A stretch of 64,000 bases of DNA, from contig JBGSKV010000088.1 of NCBI GenBank assembly GCA_041740975.1, forward strand, positions 1-64,000, in the 5' to 3' direction. The DNA comes from JBGSKV01 sp041740975 (GTDB lineage: Bacteria > Bdellovibrionota_B > Oligoflexia > Oligoflexales > JALZUQ01). This document shows positions 8,137 through 16,636 of this stretch, one piece after another (within the stretch, counting starts at the first letter, position 1; every line of letters begins with the position of its first letter). The position numbers were made by a program, and so were the translations under genes. The notes below the pieces were generated by a model. The model ran no database searches and had not been told where the DNA came from. It saw only the letters and a list, made by a program, of their open reading frames with translations.

Positions 8137-9135
8137 TTAAGTGCCTTTGCAAACTTGGATAAGAGCATCGGCAAAATAAGACTTTTTGTCTGTGAAGATA
8201 TCAACGACTTTGAAGCCACTACTACCGACCATTTCGATGATCTCACTCGGCAAGTACTTCATCGAATATTCGCAGTGGATGGGCTCAAATGGTTTGAAGT
8301 GAAAGCTTCTATCAAGGTAGCTAATGTAAACATCTTGCGACTCGGTGCTGATCAGAAAACTTTCCATCGCCCCCATTTTGACATTGTACGTTCCAAAGTG
8401 CCGAAACTTACTAAGATCAAAGTTCGCTCGCAGTTCCGAATTCATGCGCGTCAGCAAATTCAAATTAAACTCGTCCGTCACCCCTTGCGAATCATTGTAG
8501 GCCGCAAGCATGACATCAATATCTTTCTTGAGATCGCAACCGAGCAACACATAATCGCCGTCATTGAGAGTGTTCCATAAGGTTTTCAAAAACACTAAGG
8601 CCTGCGAGTTGCTAAAGTTGCCGATGTTCGAGCCTAAGAACAAAACGAGATTGCGCCCGTCGGTATTTTGATTCAGCCAGCGCAAGCCTTCATAATACTC
8701 CGCGATCACAGGCTTCACCGGAATGTTCGGAAAGTCTTTGGTAAAACCAGTATTGAGTTCACGTAGAGCATCTTCGGATATATCGATGGGAAAATATCGG
8801 ACATTCTTTTTTGTGCGCTCGAACTCACTCAAAAGAATTTTGGTCTTCGCTCCATCTCCCGCCCCAAGTTCAATAATATTGAGTGCCGAACTTCCTAAAA
8901 CATTCGCAATTTTTCCGGCCGAATTCGTTAAAATCTCAGCCTCGCACTGCGTCGGATAGTATTCGTCAAGACCCATGATTTTTTGAAAAAGCTCGCTGCC
9001 TTTGGCGTCGTAAAAATACATGGGCGGGATATTTTTTGGTTCCGAGGTTAGGCCCATCAATATCGCCAAGCCAAAAGTCTCGCGCGGATCGACCTTGAAA
9101 CGTGATCCCGTAGTCAGGTCCAAGTATTCACTCAT
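8137..9135 (-). CDS. egtD: L-histidine N-alpha-methyltransferase EgtD (ergothioneine biosynthesis)
   Basis: The 332-residue product has the full EgtD signature: an N-terminal L-x-x-x-P-K-x-x-P-x-x-(Y/F)-F-Y-D-x-x-G-S-E-L-F region, GLDEYYPTQCE, the SAM-binding IIELGAGDGAKT loop, LVLFLGSNIGNF, and a C-terminal Y-S-x-K-Y region. It trimethylates the alpha-amino group of histidine with SAM to give hercynine. It lies 18 bases downstream of egtB in one leftward operon. Length matches the family (about 320 residues). Cytoplasmic. Identification is secure. Confidence 0.93.
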   Translation of the reverse strand: MSEYLDLTTGSRFKVDPRETFGLAILMGLTSEPKNIPPMYFYDAKGSELFQKIMGLDEYYPTQCEAEILTNSAGKIANVLGSSALNIIELGAGDGAKTKILLSEFERTKKNVRYFPIDISEDALRELNTGFTKDFPNIPVKPVIAEYYEGLRWLNQNTDGRNLVLFLGSNIGNFSNSQALVFLKTLWNTLNDGDYVLLGCDLKKDIDVMLAAYNDSQGVTDEFNLNLLTRMNSELRANFDLSKFRHFGTYNVKMGAMESFLISTESQDVYISYLDRSFHFKPFEPIHCEYSMKYLPSEIIEMVGSSGFKVVDIFTDKKSYFADALIQVCKGT

Positions 9136-9153
9136 AGGGATACTTTCTGTGAT

Positions 9154-10350
9154 TTAGTTTTCATTGCGGGCCAAGCGAATTCCGGAGAACATCCACCTTT
9201 GATGAGGATAATAAAAATTTCGATAAGTTGGTCGCACATGATCCGTCGCAGATGCAAAGCATCCGCCGCGCAAAACCATTTGGTTGCACATGAACTTGCC
9301 ATTGTACTCACCGATGGCGCCCGGTGCCGCGGCGTAGCCCGGATAAGCTGCGTAAGCACTTTGCGTCCACTCCCAAAGCGCACCCGCCCCATGCAGAGCT
9401 AGTCCGGATAGCTGCGCCACTTCGCGCTCAAATTCGGTCAGAAGTCGCGCCTTTTTCCAGTTCGCATAAGCTGAGGCTTCGTAATAGCTTATGTGACGGA
9501 CAGGTTCGTGCAACTGCAGGCGATGCGCACCGGAGAGACTCATCTCTTGCCAGTCATTGTTTTCTTTTTGCCAGTAAAGTGGCTGCGCGATGTCATGCTG
9601 CCGAGTCCAGTCCCAACCATCGGCAAACCAAAACTCATGTTTCTGATAGCCGCCATCTTCCATAAACTCCGAATACTCGCCATTGGTGACGAGACGATCA
9701 GACAATGAAAATGCCCGTAGGATCTGACGATGCGAAGGTTGTTCGTTATCGTAACAAAAGCCACTGCCTTCACAGCCAATCCCATATTCACCCGCCGCTA
9801 CGAACAACCATTTTTCGGGTCCGGGGGGAGCCGTTGGCGCACCCAAAAAGAGCTCATAAACCGGTTGAAACGGGTTCTGCGCAAAAATGCTCAGGATGTC
9901 CATCAGAAGAAGTTCTTGGTGCTGTTGTTCATGCTGAATGCCGAGGGTCATTAACGCCGCAAGTTCGGTTTTCTGCAGAACGTTAAAAGAGGAAAGATCA
10001 ACAAGCTTTCGCATATGCAGGTCTACATAGTCTCTATACGTCAAAACTTCTTTTACGGTTGGGCGGCTTGCCAAAAATCGCGTATCGCGATCGAGGCGTT
10101 TACCAAATGTCTGATAGTAAGAATTAAATAAAAAATCGAACTTGGGATGAAAGGTTTTGTAGGCTGGCAGAAACTTCGAAAGAATAAATTTTTCGAAGAA
10201 CCATGCGGTATGGCCGAGATGCCATTTTGGCGGACTAACGTCGGGACAGGTCTGCACTCCGAAGTCTTCTGTCTCTAAGGGTCTGCAGATTTCCAGCGTC
10301 TTTTGGCGCGTTTTCTCAAACTGTAGAAAAATCCCGCGAATCTCTTGCAC
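9154..10350 (-). CDS. egtB: Ergothioneine sulfoxide synthase EgtB
   Basis: A 398-residue non-haem iron enzyme with an N-terminal DinB-like domain (HLGHTAWFFEKFIL at about residue 45, and the HX3HXE iron motif HEQQHQE in GIQHEQQHQELLLMD) and a C-terminal FGE-sulfatase domain ending VLRGGCFASATDHVRPTYRN and FSGIRLAR. EgtB joins hercynine to a thiol (cysteine or gamma-glutamylcysteine) with oxygen. The GTG start is preceded by GGAGG. With egtD downstream it forms a minimal operon: no egtA, egtC or egtE is adjacent, as in other bacteria with split or cysteine-using pathways. Ergothioneine would act as a cytosolic antioxidant. Confidence 0.92.
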   Translation of the reverse strand: MQEIRGIFLQFEKTRQKTLEICRPLETEDFGVQTCPDVSPPKWHLGHTAWFFEKFILSKFLPAYKTFHPKFDFLFNSYYQTFGKRLDRDTRFLASRPTVKEVLTYRDYVDLHMRKLVDLSSFNVLQKTELAALMTLGIQHEQQHQELLLMDILSIFAQNPFQPVYELFLGAPTAPPGPEKWLFVAAGEYGIGCEGSGFCYDNEQPSHRQILRAFSLSDRLVTNGEYSEFMEDGGYQKHEFWFADGWDWTRQHDIAQPLYWQKENNDWQEMSLSGAHRLQLHEPVRHISYYEASAYANWKKARLLTEFEREVAQLSGLALHGAGALWEWTQSAYAAYPGYAAAPGAIGEYNGKFMCNQMVLRGGCFASATDHVRPTYRNFYYPHQRWMFSGIRLARNEN

Positions 10351-10682
10351 TGAAAGGCCTCCATCGACTCCGCCTTCACTTTTCCATAAGTGGTCCCGAA
10401 TGAAAAGCCGAAGTTTCGCTTACATATATTGTTTGGATAAAACCGAGGAATATCAGTCAAAAAGCTTTTGCCGGATAAAAGTTCATTTGTTAAGGTACGT
10501 TTAAGGAATCTTAAACATTATTCGATTTTAGGTGCGGCGTGCTTGCGTCAGGACAGCCAACGGAAGCGGCGCTAACTCCCCCAAACTCTGTTGCAAAACA
10601 GGAAGGGGTTGACAAAAGGTCGGATTTAAAACAGTAGTGCGTTGTTAATAAAATGTAATACGTTTTAACTCAGGAGTTCGTC
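10351..10682. other. Divergent promoter region between egtB and the glucoamylase gene
   Basis: This 332-base gap separates two divergent genes. A dyad GTTTAAG-GAAT-CTTAAAC is at 10499-10516, a possible operator. A TTGACA hexamer near 10609 could be the -35 element of the rightward gene, but its -10 is unclear. No small open frame is convincing. Confidence 0.4.
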
Positions 10683-12125
10683 ATGCTTTGCAAACTAGCC
10701 TTTATCGGAGCGATGTCAGGAGTAGCACTAGCTTCGCCACCGAGCTTCGAAGATTGGTTGTCGGTCCAAGAAGACCTTACGTCCACTCGGCTCTTCGACA
10801 ATGTCTCCCCTGCAGACAGTCGGCCGGGCGCCATCGTCGCCGCGACGTCACGCCAGAGTCCAAACTATTTTTCGCACTGGGTTCGCGATGGCGGACTCGT
10901 CATGTTCGAACTCAACCGCAAGTATGAAGATGCTTCCGCCAGCGAAAAACCGGCTATCCTTAAAAAGTTAGTTGATCATATGGATTTTTCGCAGCACATC
11001 CAAGGCCTCGCCAATCGCGCCGGAGAGGCTTACGGTCGTGGCCTAGGCGAAGTGCGCTTTAATCCAGACGGCACGCCTTTCGATGCGGATTGGGGTCGCC
11101 CGCAAGCAGACGGTCCGGCCTTGCGCGCCGTATCTATGATTCAGCTTTACGACATCATCGCTCAAAGCGCACTTCCTCAAGATGAAAAAGTCGCATTGCA
11201 AATTCGCCTCTACTCAGGCGACATCATGGCCCGTTCCGTCATCAAATCCGATCTCGAATACGTGGCGCATCACTGGCATGAACCATGCGTCGATCTGTGG
11301 GAAGAGTTAAACGGACGACATTTTTATACGATGATGTCTATGCGCGCCGCCATGAAACAGGGTGCTGCATTCGCGCGACTTCGCAACGATCATGCCGCCG
11401 CCGATTTTTATGCGGGCGTCAAAAACCAAATCGACCAAGAACTCAACCGGCATTGGATTGCCGAAAAACAATTGATCGCTCCGACGATTGATTATCGTGG
11501 CGGGCTCTCGGGAAAGACTGCAGATTTGGATGTTTCCATTCTTCTAGCTGTATTGCATGTTGCCGATGAAGGCGACAGTTTTGATATTTTGGATTCTCGC
11601 GTCATCAAATCCGCAACCTCTCACCTCAAAAAAATGAACGAACTCTACACGATCAATCGTCGTCGCTTTGATTTTGATGATGCGATTTTGGCACCGGCTA
11701 TTGGCCGATATCCAGAGGATGTTTATGATGGTAACGGATTCTCTGGAGGCCATCCTTGGTTTCTAGCGACTTTAGCTTATGCTGAGTGGACTTCTAAGAT
11801 TGCGCGGAGAGCTCAGTTGCAAGAAATCCGCATGAGTGCCGAGTTAGTCGAGTTTATGGAGTTTTTCGGATTTGATGTCGCTGAAGGCGATGTGATTAAT
11901 AGTGAAGAACAAGCCATGCTCATCGAAATCGCTAGCCGCTTTTTCCGTCGAGTACGCCTGCACTCAGACCCTCGGTCAGTCAACGATCCAGACTTTTCAG
12001 GCCGAATGAGCGAGCAGTTTGATAGAGACAATGGCGGTATGCGGGGTGCCGAAAACCTCACTTGGTCCTACGCCGCTTTTGGCTCAGCTTATCGAATTTA
12101 CAGTGACGCCCTCCAGGGTCTCTAA
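10683..12125 (+). CDS. Exported glycoside hydrolase family 15 (glucoamylase-like)
   Basis: A 480-residue protein with a signal peptide (MLCKLAFIGAMSGVALA). GH15 landmarks are present in order: ATSRQSPNYFSHWVRDGGL (substrate pocket), a W-G-R-P-Q-A-D-G-P-A-L-R-A segment, CVDLWEELNGRHFYTMMS with the general-acid Glu, GFSGGHPWFLATLAYAEW, and C-terminal MSEQFDRDNG with the general-base Glu, then ENLTWSYAAF. GH15 enzymes release glucose from the non-reducing ends of alpha-glucans. The signal peptide implies a periplasmic or secreted enzyme acting on imported maltodextrin or on glycogen from lysed cells. AGGAG precedes the ATG. Monocistronic. Confidence 0.92.
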   Translation: MLCKLAFIGAMSGVALASPPSFEDWLSVQEDLTSTRLFDNVSPADSRPGAIVAATSRQSPNYFSHWVRDGGLVMFELNRKYEDASASEKPAILKKLVDHMDFSQHIQGLANRAGEAYGRGLGEVRFNPDGTPFDADWGRPQADGPALRAVSMIQLYDIIAQSALPQDEKVALQIRLYSGDIMARSVIKSDLEYVAHHWHEPCVDLWEELNGRHFYTMMSMRAAMKQGAAFARLRNDHAAADFYAGVKNQIDQELNRHWIAEKQLIAPTIDYRGGLSGKTADLDVSILLAVLHVADEGDSFDILDSRVIKSATSHLKKMNELYTINRRRFDFDDAILAPAIGRYPEDVYDGNGFSGGHPWFLATLAYAEWTSKIARRAQLQEIRMSAELVEFMEFFGFDVAEGDVINSEEQAMLIEIASRFFRRVRLHSDPRSVNDPDFSGRMSEQFDRDNGGMRGAENLTWSYAAFGSAYRIYSDALQGL

Positions 12126-12292
12126 GAAGTACCACTCGGTAAATGGTTGCGCGCGGGGTTGCCCGCGTGGGGTTCAAAAGTCATAAATCTTTGAAAAGTA
12201 TAAAAACTTTTTTAACATATTGTAAAAATCATTGAATATTTGTATAAAATCGCGTCTTTGACACGAAATTATACCCATGACCATTTATACTC

Positions 12293-12922
12293 ATGACAAA
12301 AGCTAAGAAAACTAAGCCCCGCACTCGCCGGAGTCGGGAAGAAAGCCGTGACCTGATCGTCAAGGCGGCTATCCGCCTGTTCGCGAAGTCAGGTGTCGCC
12401 GCGACATCGTTTCAGGCCATTGCGGACGAAATCCAGTTGTCGCAAGGGGCCGTGATGCATCACTTCCCATCTAAAGACAGTTTGTTTTCGGCCTGCTTTT
12501 CGGAAGTTGTCGCCAACAATACCCAAGTACTAGAAGATCTCGTCGATGAAAAAGACAACGCTCGTGAACGCCTCGTCAAACATTTCAAGGGTACGTGGAA
12601 CTGGCTCATGAAGTTTCCAAACGACGGCTCACTGGTCACCCTCCTTTATTACTACGCAACTTTTAATCCCGAATACAGCAAACTCCACGAAACAATCCGA
12701 AACGAAGCTCGCCAGAAAATCGAAAATCACCTTCATGCAGGCGTGCGTGAATCCATTTTTAACAAAAGTATGGACTGTGCCGAAGTCGCCACGGCTCTGC
12801 ATGATTACCTTTTGGGAACTCTCATCAACAACGCACCACTCAAGCTGGGTCTTGGCAAGAACCCCCCTAAAAAACAATTTGATACTTGGATTAACCTTAT
12901 CGACACGGTGACACAATCATGA
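12293..12922 (+). CDS. TetR/AcrR-family transcriptional regulator
   Basis: A 209-residue protein with a basic N-terminus followed by a typical TetR helix-turn-helix: RDLIVKAAIRLFAKSGVAAT, then FQAIADEIQLSQGAVMHHFP (residues about 22-65). The ligand-binding C-terminal domain is all-alpha and specific to itself. Its stop overlaps the next start (ATGA), so it is translationally coupled to the downstream exported protein and probably regulates this operon itself. The upstream region is AT-rich. The effector cannot be predicted. Confidence 0.9.
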   Translation: MTKAKKTKPRTRRSREESRDLIVKAAIRLFAKSGVAATSFQAIADEIQLSQGAVMHHFPSKDSLFSACFSEVVANNTQVLEDLVDEKDNARERLVKHFKGTWNWLMKFPNDGSLVTLLYYYATFNPEYSKLHETIRNEARQKIENHLHAGVRESIFNKSMDCAEVATALHDYLLGTLINNAPLKLGLGKNPPKKQFDTWINLIDTVTQS

Positions 12923-14115
12923 CCGCAAGATGGAATGTCTGCATTTTGAGTTTTATCGTTAACTTCGCGTGGCCACTGTTTGCCGCAGACTATTCGGGGT
13001 CCAGTAAAAACGGCCAAACACCTTGCGAAGATCCGTTTTTCAGAGCGACCCAACATCAGCAAATGCAAAGTCGCTGGGTAAACACCTACGGCATTCGCTC
13101 CGTCATCAATCAAGGTGAGACGACCGTTGTGCCCGTTGGCAAACCTTATGCTGTGGGCCTTACCCATGACACGAACATCATCATGGATGGCGGATTTAAT
13201 GCGACGTTCCCTACTCCTCAACTGGCAATTTCTCCAGTTGATGGTGTCTTCGGCAAATTTTATGCGGAAGCGATGGGAGATGTTCTCAAAGAAACATACA
13301 CCACCGGAAAACATCCCATGCCCCCTAGCCTTGCCGCTAGCGAAGCGGCGCATTTAAGCGAAGCAAAATTGACAGGCGATCCTCGTCAGATTTTTTACTT
13401 TACGAAACTCCGAACACCAAACTCAAGCCATCGCCATGTCGGCGCGTTCGCTGAAATCTACGATACCGCAGTCATCAACGAAGACCAGCCCCTGACAGCA
13501 CTTGAAAAACGCCTAGGATGGGTGCATCCCGATCGCAAAGATCCGAACCATGTGATCATTGAACTTCGACGCGGTTATGTTGGACCTGACGAAGAGGTCC
13601 ATGAACTGGAGCAGTCTGACGGACTCATGCGAAAAGTCGCAAGCTACATTGATCAAAATCATTTGAGTCAGGGTAAGAAGGTTACCATCGTTAGCCTGAC
13701 TTTTGATAAAGTTCGCGAGCGAACCTTCGCTTCCCGCTTCGGTTTTAAAACAATGTCTACACCAGTAACTCCCACTGACGGACCTTGGCGAGTGATGCAA
13801 ACTGATGGTGCCGAATTTGTGCAACGATTCGGTAGCGACGCAGCCATGACGAACTATCATTTGGGTTATCGTGGTACGGGGAGCGCAGATCCACTTTTCA
13901 ATCCCAAGCAGTTCCGAGCGGTTATCCAAGAAACGACGGCTATTCAACAATCTCGTTATGATTCACTTCTACATATCTTGAAAACCGATGCGTACGTTGT
14001 CGACGTACCCGGTGATGCGCCCATTATGTCGGTCGATGAGCTCGGCACTTTTTCGGAGCATATGGATGGACTCTTCATCGAACAAAGAAGCCAGTTTCCC
14101 TTAATGTGGTTCTAG
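12919..14115 (+). CDS. Exported protein with GNAT/autoinducer-synthase-like traits
   Basis: A 398-residue protein with signal peptide (ending WPLFAADY) starting inside the TetR stop codon. The central region (about 215-280) reads VIIELRRGYVGPDEEVHELE, an (M/L)-R-K-V-A-S-Y-I segment, then a T-I-V-S-L-T strand and TFASRFGFKTM. This order of an E-(L/F)-x-R strand, a helix, a beta strand and a R-x-G-F-K turn resembles GNAT acyltransferases and LuxI/FeeM-like enzymes. An exported GNAT is unusual, so this is only a hypothesis. The next gene is similar in layout. Confidence 0.6.
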   Translation: MTARWNVCILSFIVNFAWPLFAADYSGSSKNGQTPCEDPFFRATQHQQMQSRWVNTYGIRSVINQGETTVVPVGKPYAVGLTHDTNIIMDGGFNATFPTPQLAISPVDGVFGKFYAEAMGDVLKETYTTGKHPMPPSLAASEAAHLSEAKLTGDPRQIFYFTKLRTPNSSHRHVGAFAEIYDTAVINEDQPLTALEKRLGWVHPDRKDPNHVIIELRRGYVGPDEEVHELEQSDGLMRKVASYIDQNHLSQGKKVTIVSLTFDKVRERTFASRFGFKTMSTPVTPTDGPWRVMQTDGAEFVQRFGSDAAMTNYHLGYRGTGSADPLFNPKQFRAVIQETTAIQQSRYDSLLHILKTDAYVVDVPGDAPIMSVDELGTFSEHMDGLFIEQRSQFPLMWF

Positions 14116-14118
14116 CCT

Positions 14119-15216
14119 ATGCGTTTTAGATTTTTCGTCGTACTGGCTTTTCTTTTCTTGGTCAGTGCCGAGCGAAATGCCTTCGCTTGTGAAAAAGTCT
14201 TCGATCCCTCGCGTATCCCCTTCAAACCCGGAACCAGAATCGAAGTAAACTTCTCTATGAATATCAATCCCGATCATTCCATCGTATTCAAGTATGACAA
14301 CAAGCCCGATTATTTGGTGCATTATCACCGTCTGAATGGGGAGGACTTTCCTTTCATTTGGCCTCGTGGCGCAGAGTTTGCCGAAGGCGCAACATCTTGG
14401 GATACCGATTTCTTTGTACGCTTCAGCTTTACAATTTTTGAGCCTGGCATGCGTTGGACCTTTTTTCCTGAGCACGACCAAACCACGCAGTGGAAATCCG
14501 TGTTGCAGAGGCTCGATAAAGTTGTTGATTTGGAACTTGAAAATGGTGCGATTGATCAAAGGATGGCAAACTTTTGCAAAGACTATCATCACAGCATTGT
14601 GAAGCGAAATGTATCGCACATTTTCTTGCAAGGACCTCCTGAACCAAATGCTAAAGGCGAAGCACCTTGGGAAACTATATCCATAGTGCATGGAGGGATG
14701 GGCGGAGGCATGTACCCTGGTCCGTGGCAAGATCCGCGCATGCGTCATCCCGAAAAACCGAGCCGATTGCAAATTGAGGAAAGTTTTCCGGAACTCGTAT
14801 TGCCCGAGAGAGCAAAATACGGGGACGAAGCCGAAATTTATGAGTTTGTGCGCCTAGCTAGTATCGGTCAGAATTCAATTTCTTCTCTCGATCAAGTCGC
14901 ACCTGTCATCGCGAGGCATTTGGTGCAAAAAAACGGTGGCATTCCGAGTGTTAACGAGACGGCCGCTATTTACTTTCTTGCGCCCACCAAAGCACATGAA
15001 CGGCATTACAATCGGTTCTTCAAAGCCCGAGACATTCCTATAGAAAAAATAGCGGATGTGGGCCCAGGTTACAAAGTCTACCGGGTCCCTTTACTTCCTT
15101 TCATTCGGCATTATCTTAATATCCAGTTTTATGCCATTACCGAAAAATCAATGGCAAATTCTTACCGTGGAGAGACTCATGTCGAGTTACGACAAGGCCG
15201 TGCAAGCCATCAATAA
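14119..15216 (+). CDS. Exported protein of unknown function, paired with the preceding gene
   Basis: A 365-residue protein with signal peptide (MRFRFFVVLAFLFLVSAERN... cleaved before CEKVF), three bases after the preceding stop. Two segments recall acyltransferase folds: IYEFVRLASIGQNSISSLDQ and, near the C-terminus, AAIYFLAPTKAHERHYNRFF. A glycine/methionine-rich loop (GGMGGGMYPG) sits at about residue 195. If the GNAT reading is right, it and the gene before it could be a pair of exported enzymes. The alternative is an unrelated periplasmic family. No catalytic residue can be named. Confidence 0.55.
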   Translation: MRFRFFVVLAFLFLVSAERNAFACEKVFDPSRIPFKPGTRIEVNFSMNINPDHSIVFKYDNKPDYLVHYHRLNGEDFPFIWPRGAEFAEGATSWDTDFFVRFSFTIFEPGMRWTFFPEHDQTTQWKSVLQRLDKVVDLELENGAIDQRMANFCKDYHHSIVKRNVSHIFLQGPPEPNAKGEAPWETISIVHGGMGGGMYPGPWQDPRMRHPEKPSRLQIEESFPELVLPERAKYGDEAEIYEFVRLASIGQNSISSLDQVAPVIARHLVQKNGGIPSVNETAAIYFLAPTKAHERHYNRFFKARDIPIEKIADVGPGYKVYRVPLLPFIRHYLNIQFYAITEKSMANSYRGETHVELRQGRASHQ

Positions 15217-15844
15217 ATCTCACGTCTTATTGGTATATCCCATCAAAAATGCCAAAGATCCGCAAGCACTTTGGCACAAACTCTTTCCGCGTAGTGAAAT
15301 GCGTTGGGAATGGACGGATGACGCTGACGATAAAGTTGTGAAGCTGTGGCATTTGAAGACAGAGCTATCTGAACAACACGACGTGGTCTATGGCAAGTGG
15401 TTTCGTGGACGAGCGACGTTTTTCTCGCATGAAATAGCCCCGGCTTTTTTGAAGCTCTTGGGAGCGACGGATATTCGACCTGAGTCTCTCGCTCCAGACT
15501 CTGGAGCGATTTATGAGGAACTCTTATCAGACTCTCCCCAAACGCCTAAAATGCTATGCGAAGCAACTGATATGATGGGCAGCATTCACCGGGCGAAGTT
15601 TGAGAAAGCATTAAGGCCTTTGTGGGAACGTATGTTAATTGTGGGAAGTGGCGAAGTCGATGAAGGCAATTTCCCTTCGCTGGCGATGGGGGCGACAAAG
15701 AATATTTTTGAAGATATTTGGGATGAAGCTAGGCGCATGGATCAGGCTACAGCCGAGAAGCTCATAGCGGATCAGCTACCCCAAGATTCACTATTCTTAA
15801 CCAATCTTCAGCGCATACGCAAAAAGTACAAAATTTCAAAGTGA
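15179..15844 (+). CDS. AlkZ-related winged-helix protein
   Basis: The 221-residue protein starts at an ATG with GGAGA upstream, 38 bases inside the preceding gene; a longer frame upstream is merely open sequence. Features fitting AlkZ-related proteins are HVLLVYPIKNAKDPQALWHK, a W-E-W-x-D stretch, YGKWFRGRATFFSHEIAPAF, IYEELLSDSPQTPKMLCEA, and C-terminal F-E-D-I-W-D-E-A-R-R. The family is related to a DNA glycosylase (AlkZ) with tandem winged helices, but most members lack a proven activity. It is cytoplasmic, unlike the two genes before it. The family call is from memory of the pattern and moderate. Confidence 0.5.
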   Translation: MSSYDKAVQAINKSHVLLVYPIKNAKDPQALWHKLFPRSEMRWEWTDDADDKVVKLWHLKTELSEQHDVVYGKWFRGRATFFSHEIAPAFLKLLGATDIRPESLAPDSGAIYEELLSDSPQTPKMLCEATDMMGSIHRAKFEKALRPLWERMLIVGSGEVDEGNFPSLAMGATKNIFEDIWDEARRMDQATAEKLIADQLPQDSLFLTNLQRIRKKYKISK

Positions 15845-15852
15845 GGCGCCTT

Positions 15853-16008
15853 ATGTCTGCAACAACCGAACCAAAACGCCAACCTAAAAAAGATCCGGGT
15901 GGTGGCAAATATAAACGAAACTGGACGCTATTCATCATCTGCGGATCCGTCTTCGCTGTGACTTGGTTTATTTGGACCTTTTATTTTGGCGCGGCAATCC
16001 CGAATTGA
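15853..16008 (+). CDS. 51-residue single-span membrane protein
   Basis: A short frame, eight bases after the preceding stop, with GAGG seven bases upstream of its ATG. The first ~23 residues are basic and glycine-rich (KKDPGGGKYKRNW), followed by one transmembrane helix (about residues 24-47) of WTLFIICGSVFAVTWFIWTF type. It ends two bases before the convergent nuclease gene. Spacing, ribosome binding site and the positive-inside pattern support a real gene, likely the end of the TetR operon. Confidence 0.6.
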   Translation: MSATTEPKRQPKKDPGGGKYKRNWTLFIICGSVFAVTWFIWTFYFGAAIPN

Positions 16009-16010
16009 CG

Positions 16011-16556
16011 TTAGTGAGCAGGAATCGTTTTGCACCAATCGATTTTTTGCTTCGTGCCACCATGATAGGGATAGGCATAGCCTTGCGCCAACAGCAGTTC
16101 ACTCAAAGATCCGCCATCGACTACGACATCAGCTAGTATTCGGAAGTATTTGTCACGATCGACATTGATTAAGTCTATTCGTTTTGCGCCGACCAAAGCT
16201 TTGTTCACAAAGTCTCGGGCCACAACCGCAGCCTTTTTCTCGCAGATATTTTTTGTCCGAAGTTCGGGCGTATCGATCCCCCGCAATCGAACCGGAATGT
16301 TGCCGCCGAAAAGCTTCGGCACTCCTTTGACATTAAAGGTGACGGTATCAGCATCATAGTTTTTTACAAACTCAACACAGTGAAAAGACTCATCGGAATG
16401 ACGGCATTCATTTGAGGCGATAGTGTCCATTGGATTGCTCGTTGCCGGCTGAACGCCAACCGGCAGAGCCTGTTCCGTGACGGCCGCTTCTCTGACTTGA
16501 GGAGTCGTCGCGCAGCCAACACACCATATGTATAGGATCAAGAAAGAAAATCGCAC
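16011..16556 (-). CDS. Thermonuclease (SNase)-domain lipoprotein
   Basis: A 181-residue protein with lipoprotein signal (lipobox WCVGC). From about residue 60 it carries a staphylococcal-nuclease domain: YDADTVTFNV, IPVRLRGIDTPELR, CEKKAAVVARDFV, and DKYFRILADVVVDGGSLSEL. These retain the catalytic Arg in RLRGID, the Glu/Asp ligands and the second Arg in FRILAD. SNases cleave DNA and RNA with calcium; as a membrane lipoprotein it could degrade extracellular or periplasmic nucleic acid. Start GTG with GGAG upstream. Confidence 0.88.
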   Translation of the reverse strand: MRFSFLILYIWCVGCATTPQVREAAVTEQALPVGVQPATSNPMDTIASNECRHSDESFHCVEFVKNYDADTVTFNVKGVPKLFGGNIPVRLRGIDTPELRTKNICEKKAAVVARDFVNKALVGAKRIDLINVDRDKYFRILADVVVDGGSLSELLLAQGYAYPYHGGTKQKIDWCKTIPAH

Positions 16557-16636
16557 AGCGGCTCCAGCAACAATATCAAACAGGGTCTCTGTTTCTTATG
16601 TTACACAGCAAACGCTAGTGTCGCAAGCAAAGCGGG

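Noticed and set aside
12152..12167. CGCGGG/CCCGCG hairpin after the glucoamylase gene as a terminator
   Set aside because: No T-run follows; it may be a stem-loop but not a proper intrinsic terminator.
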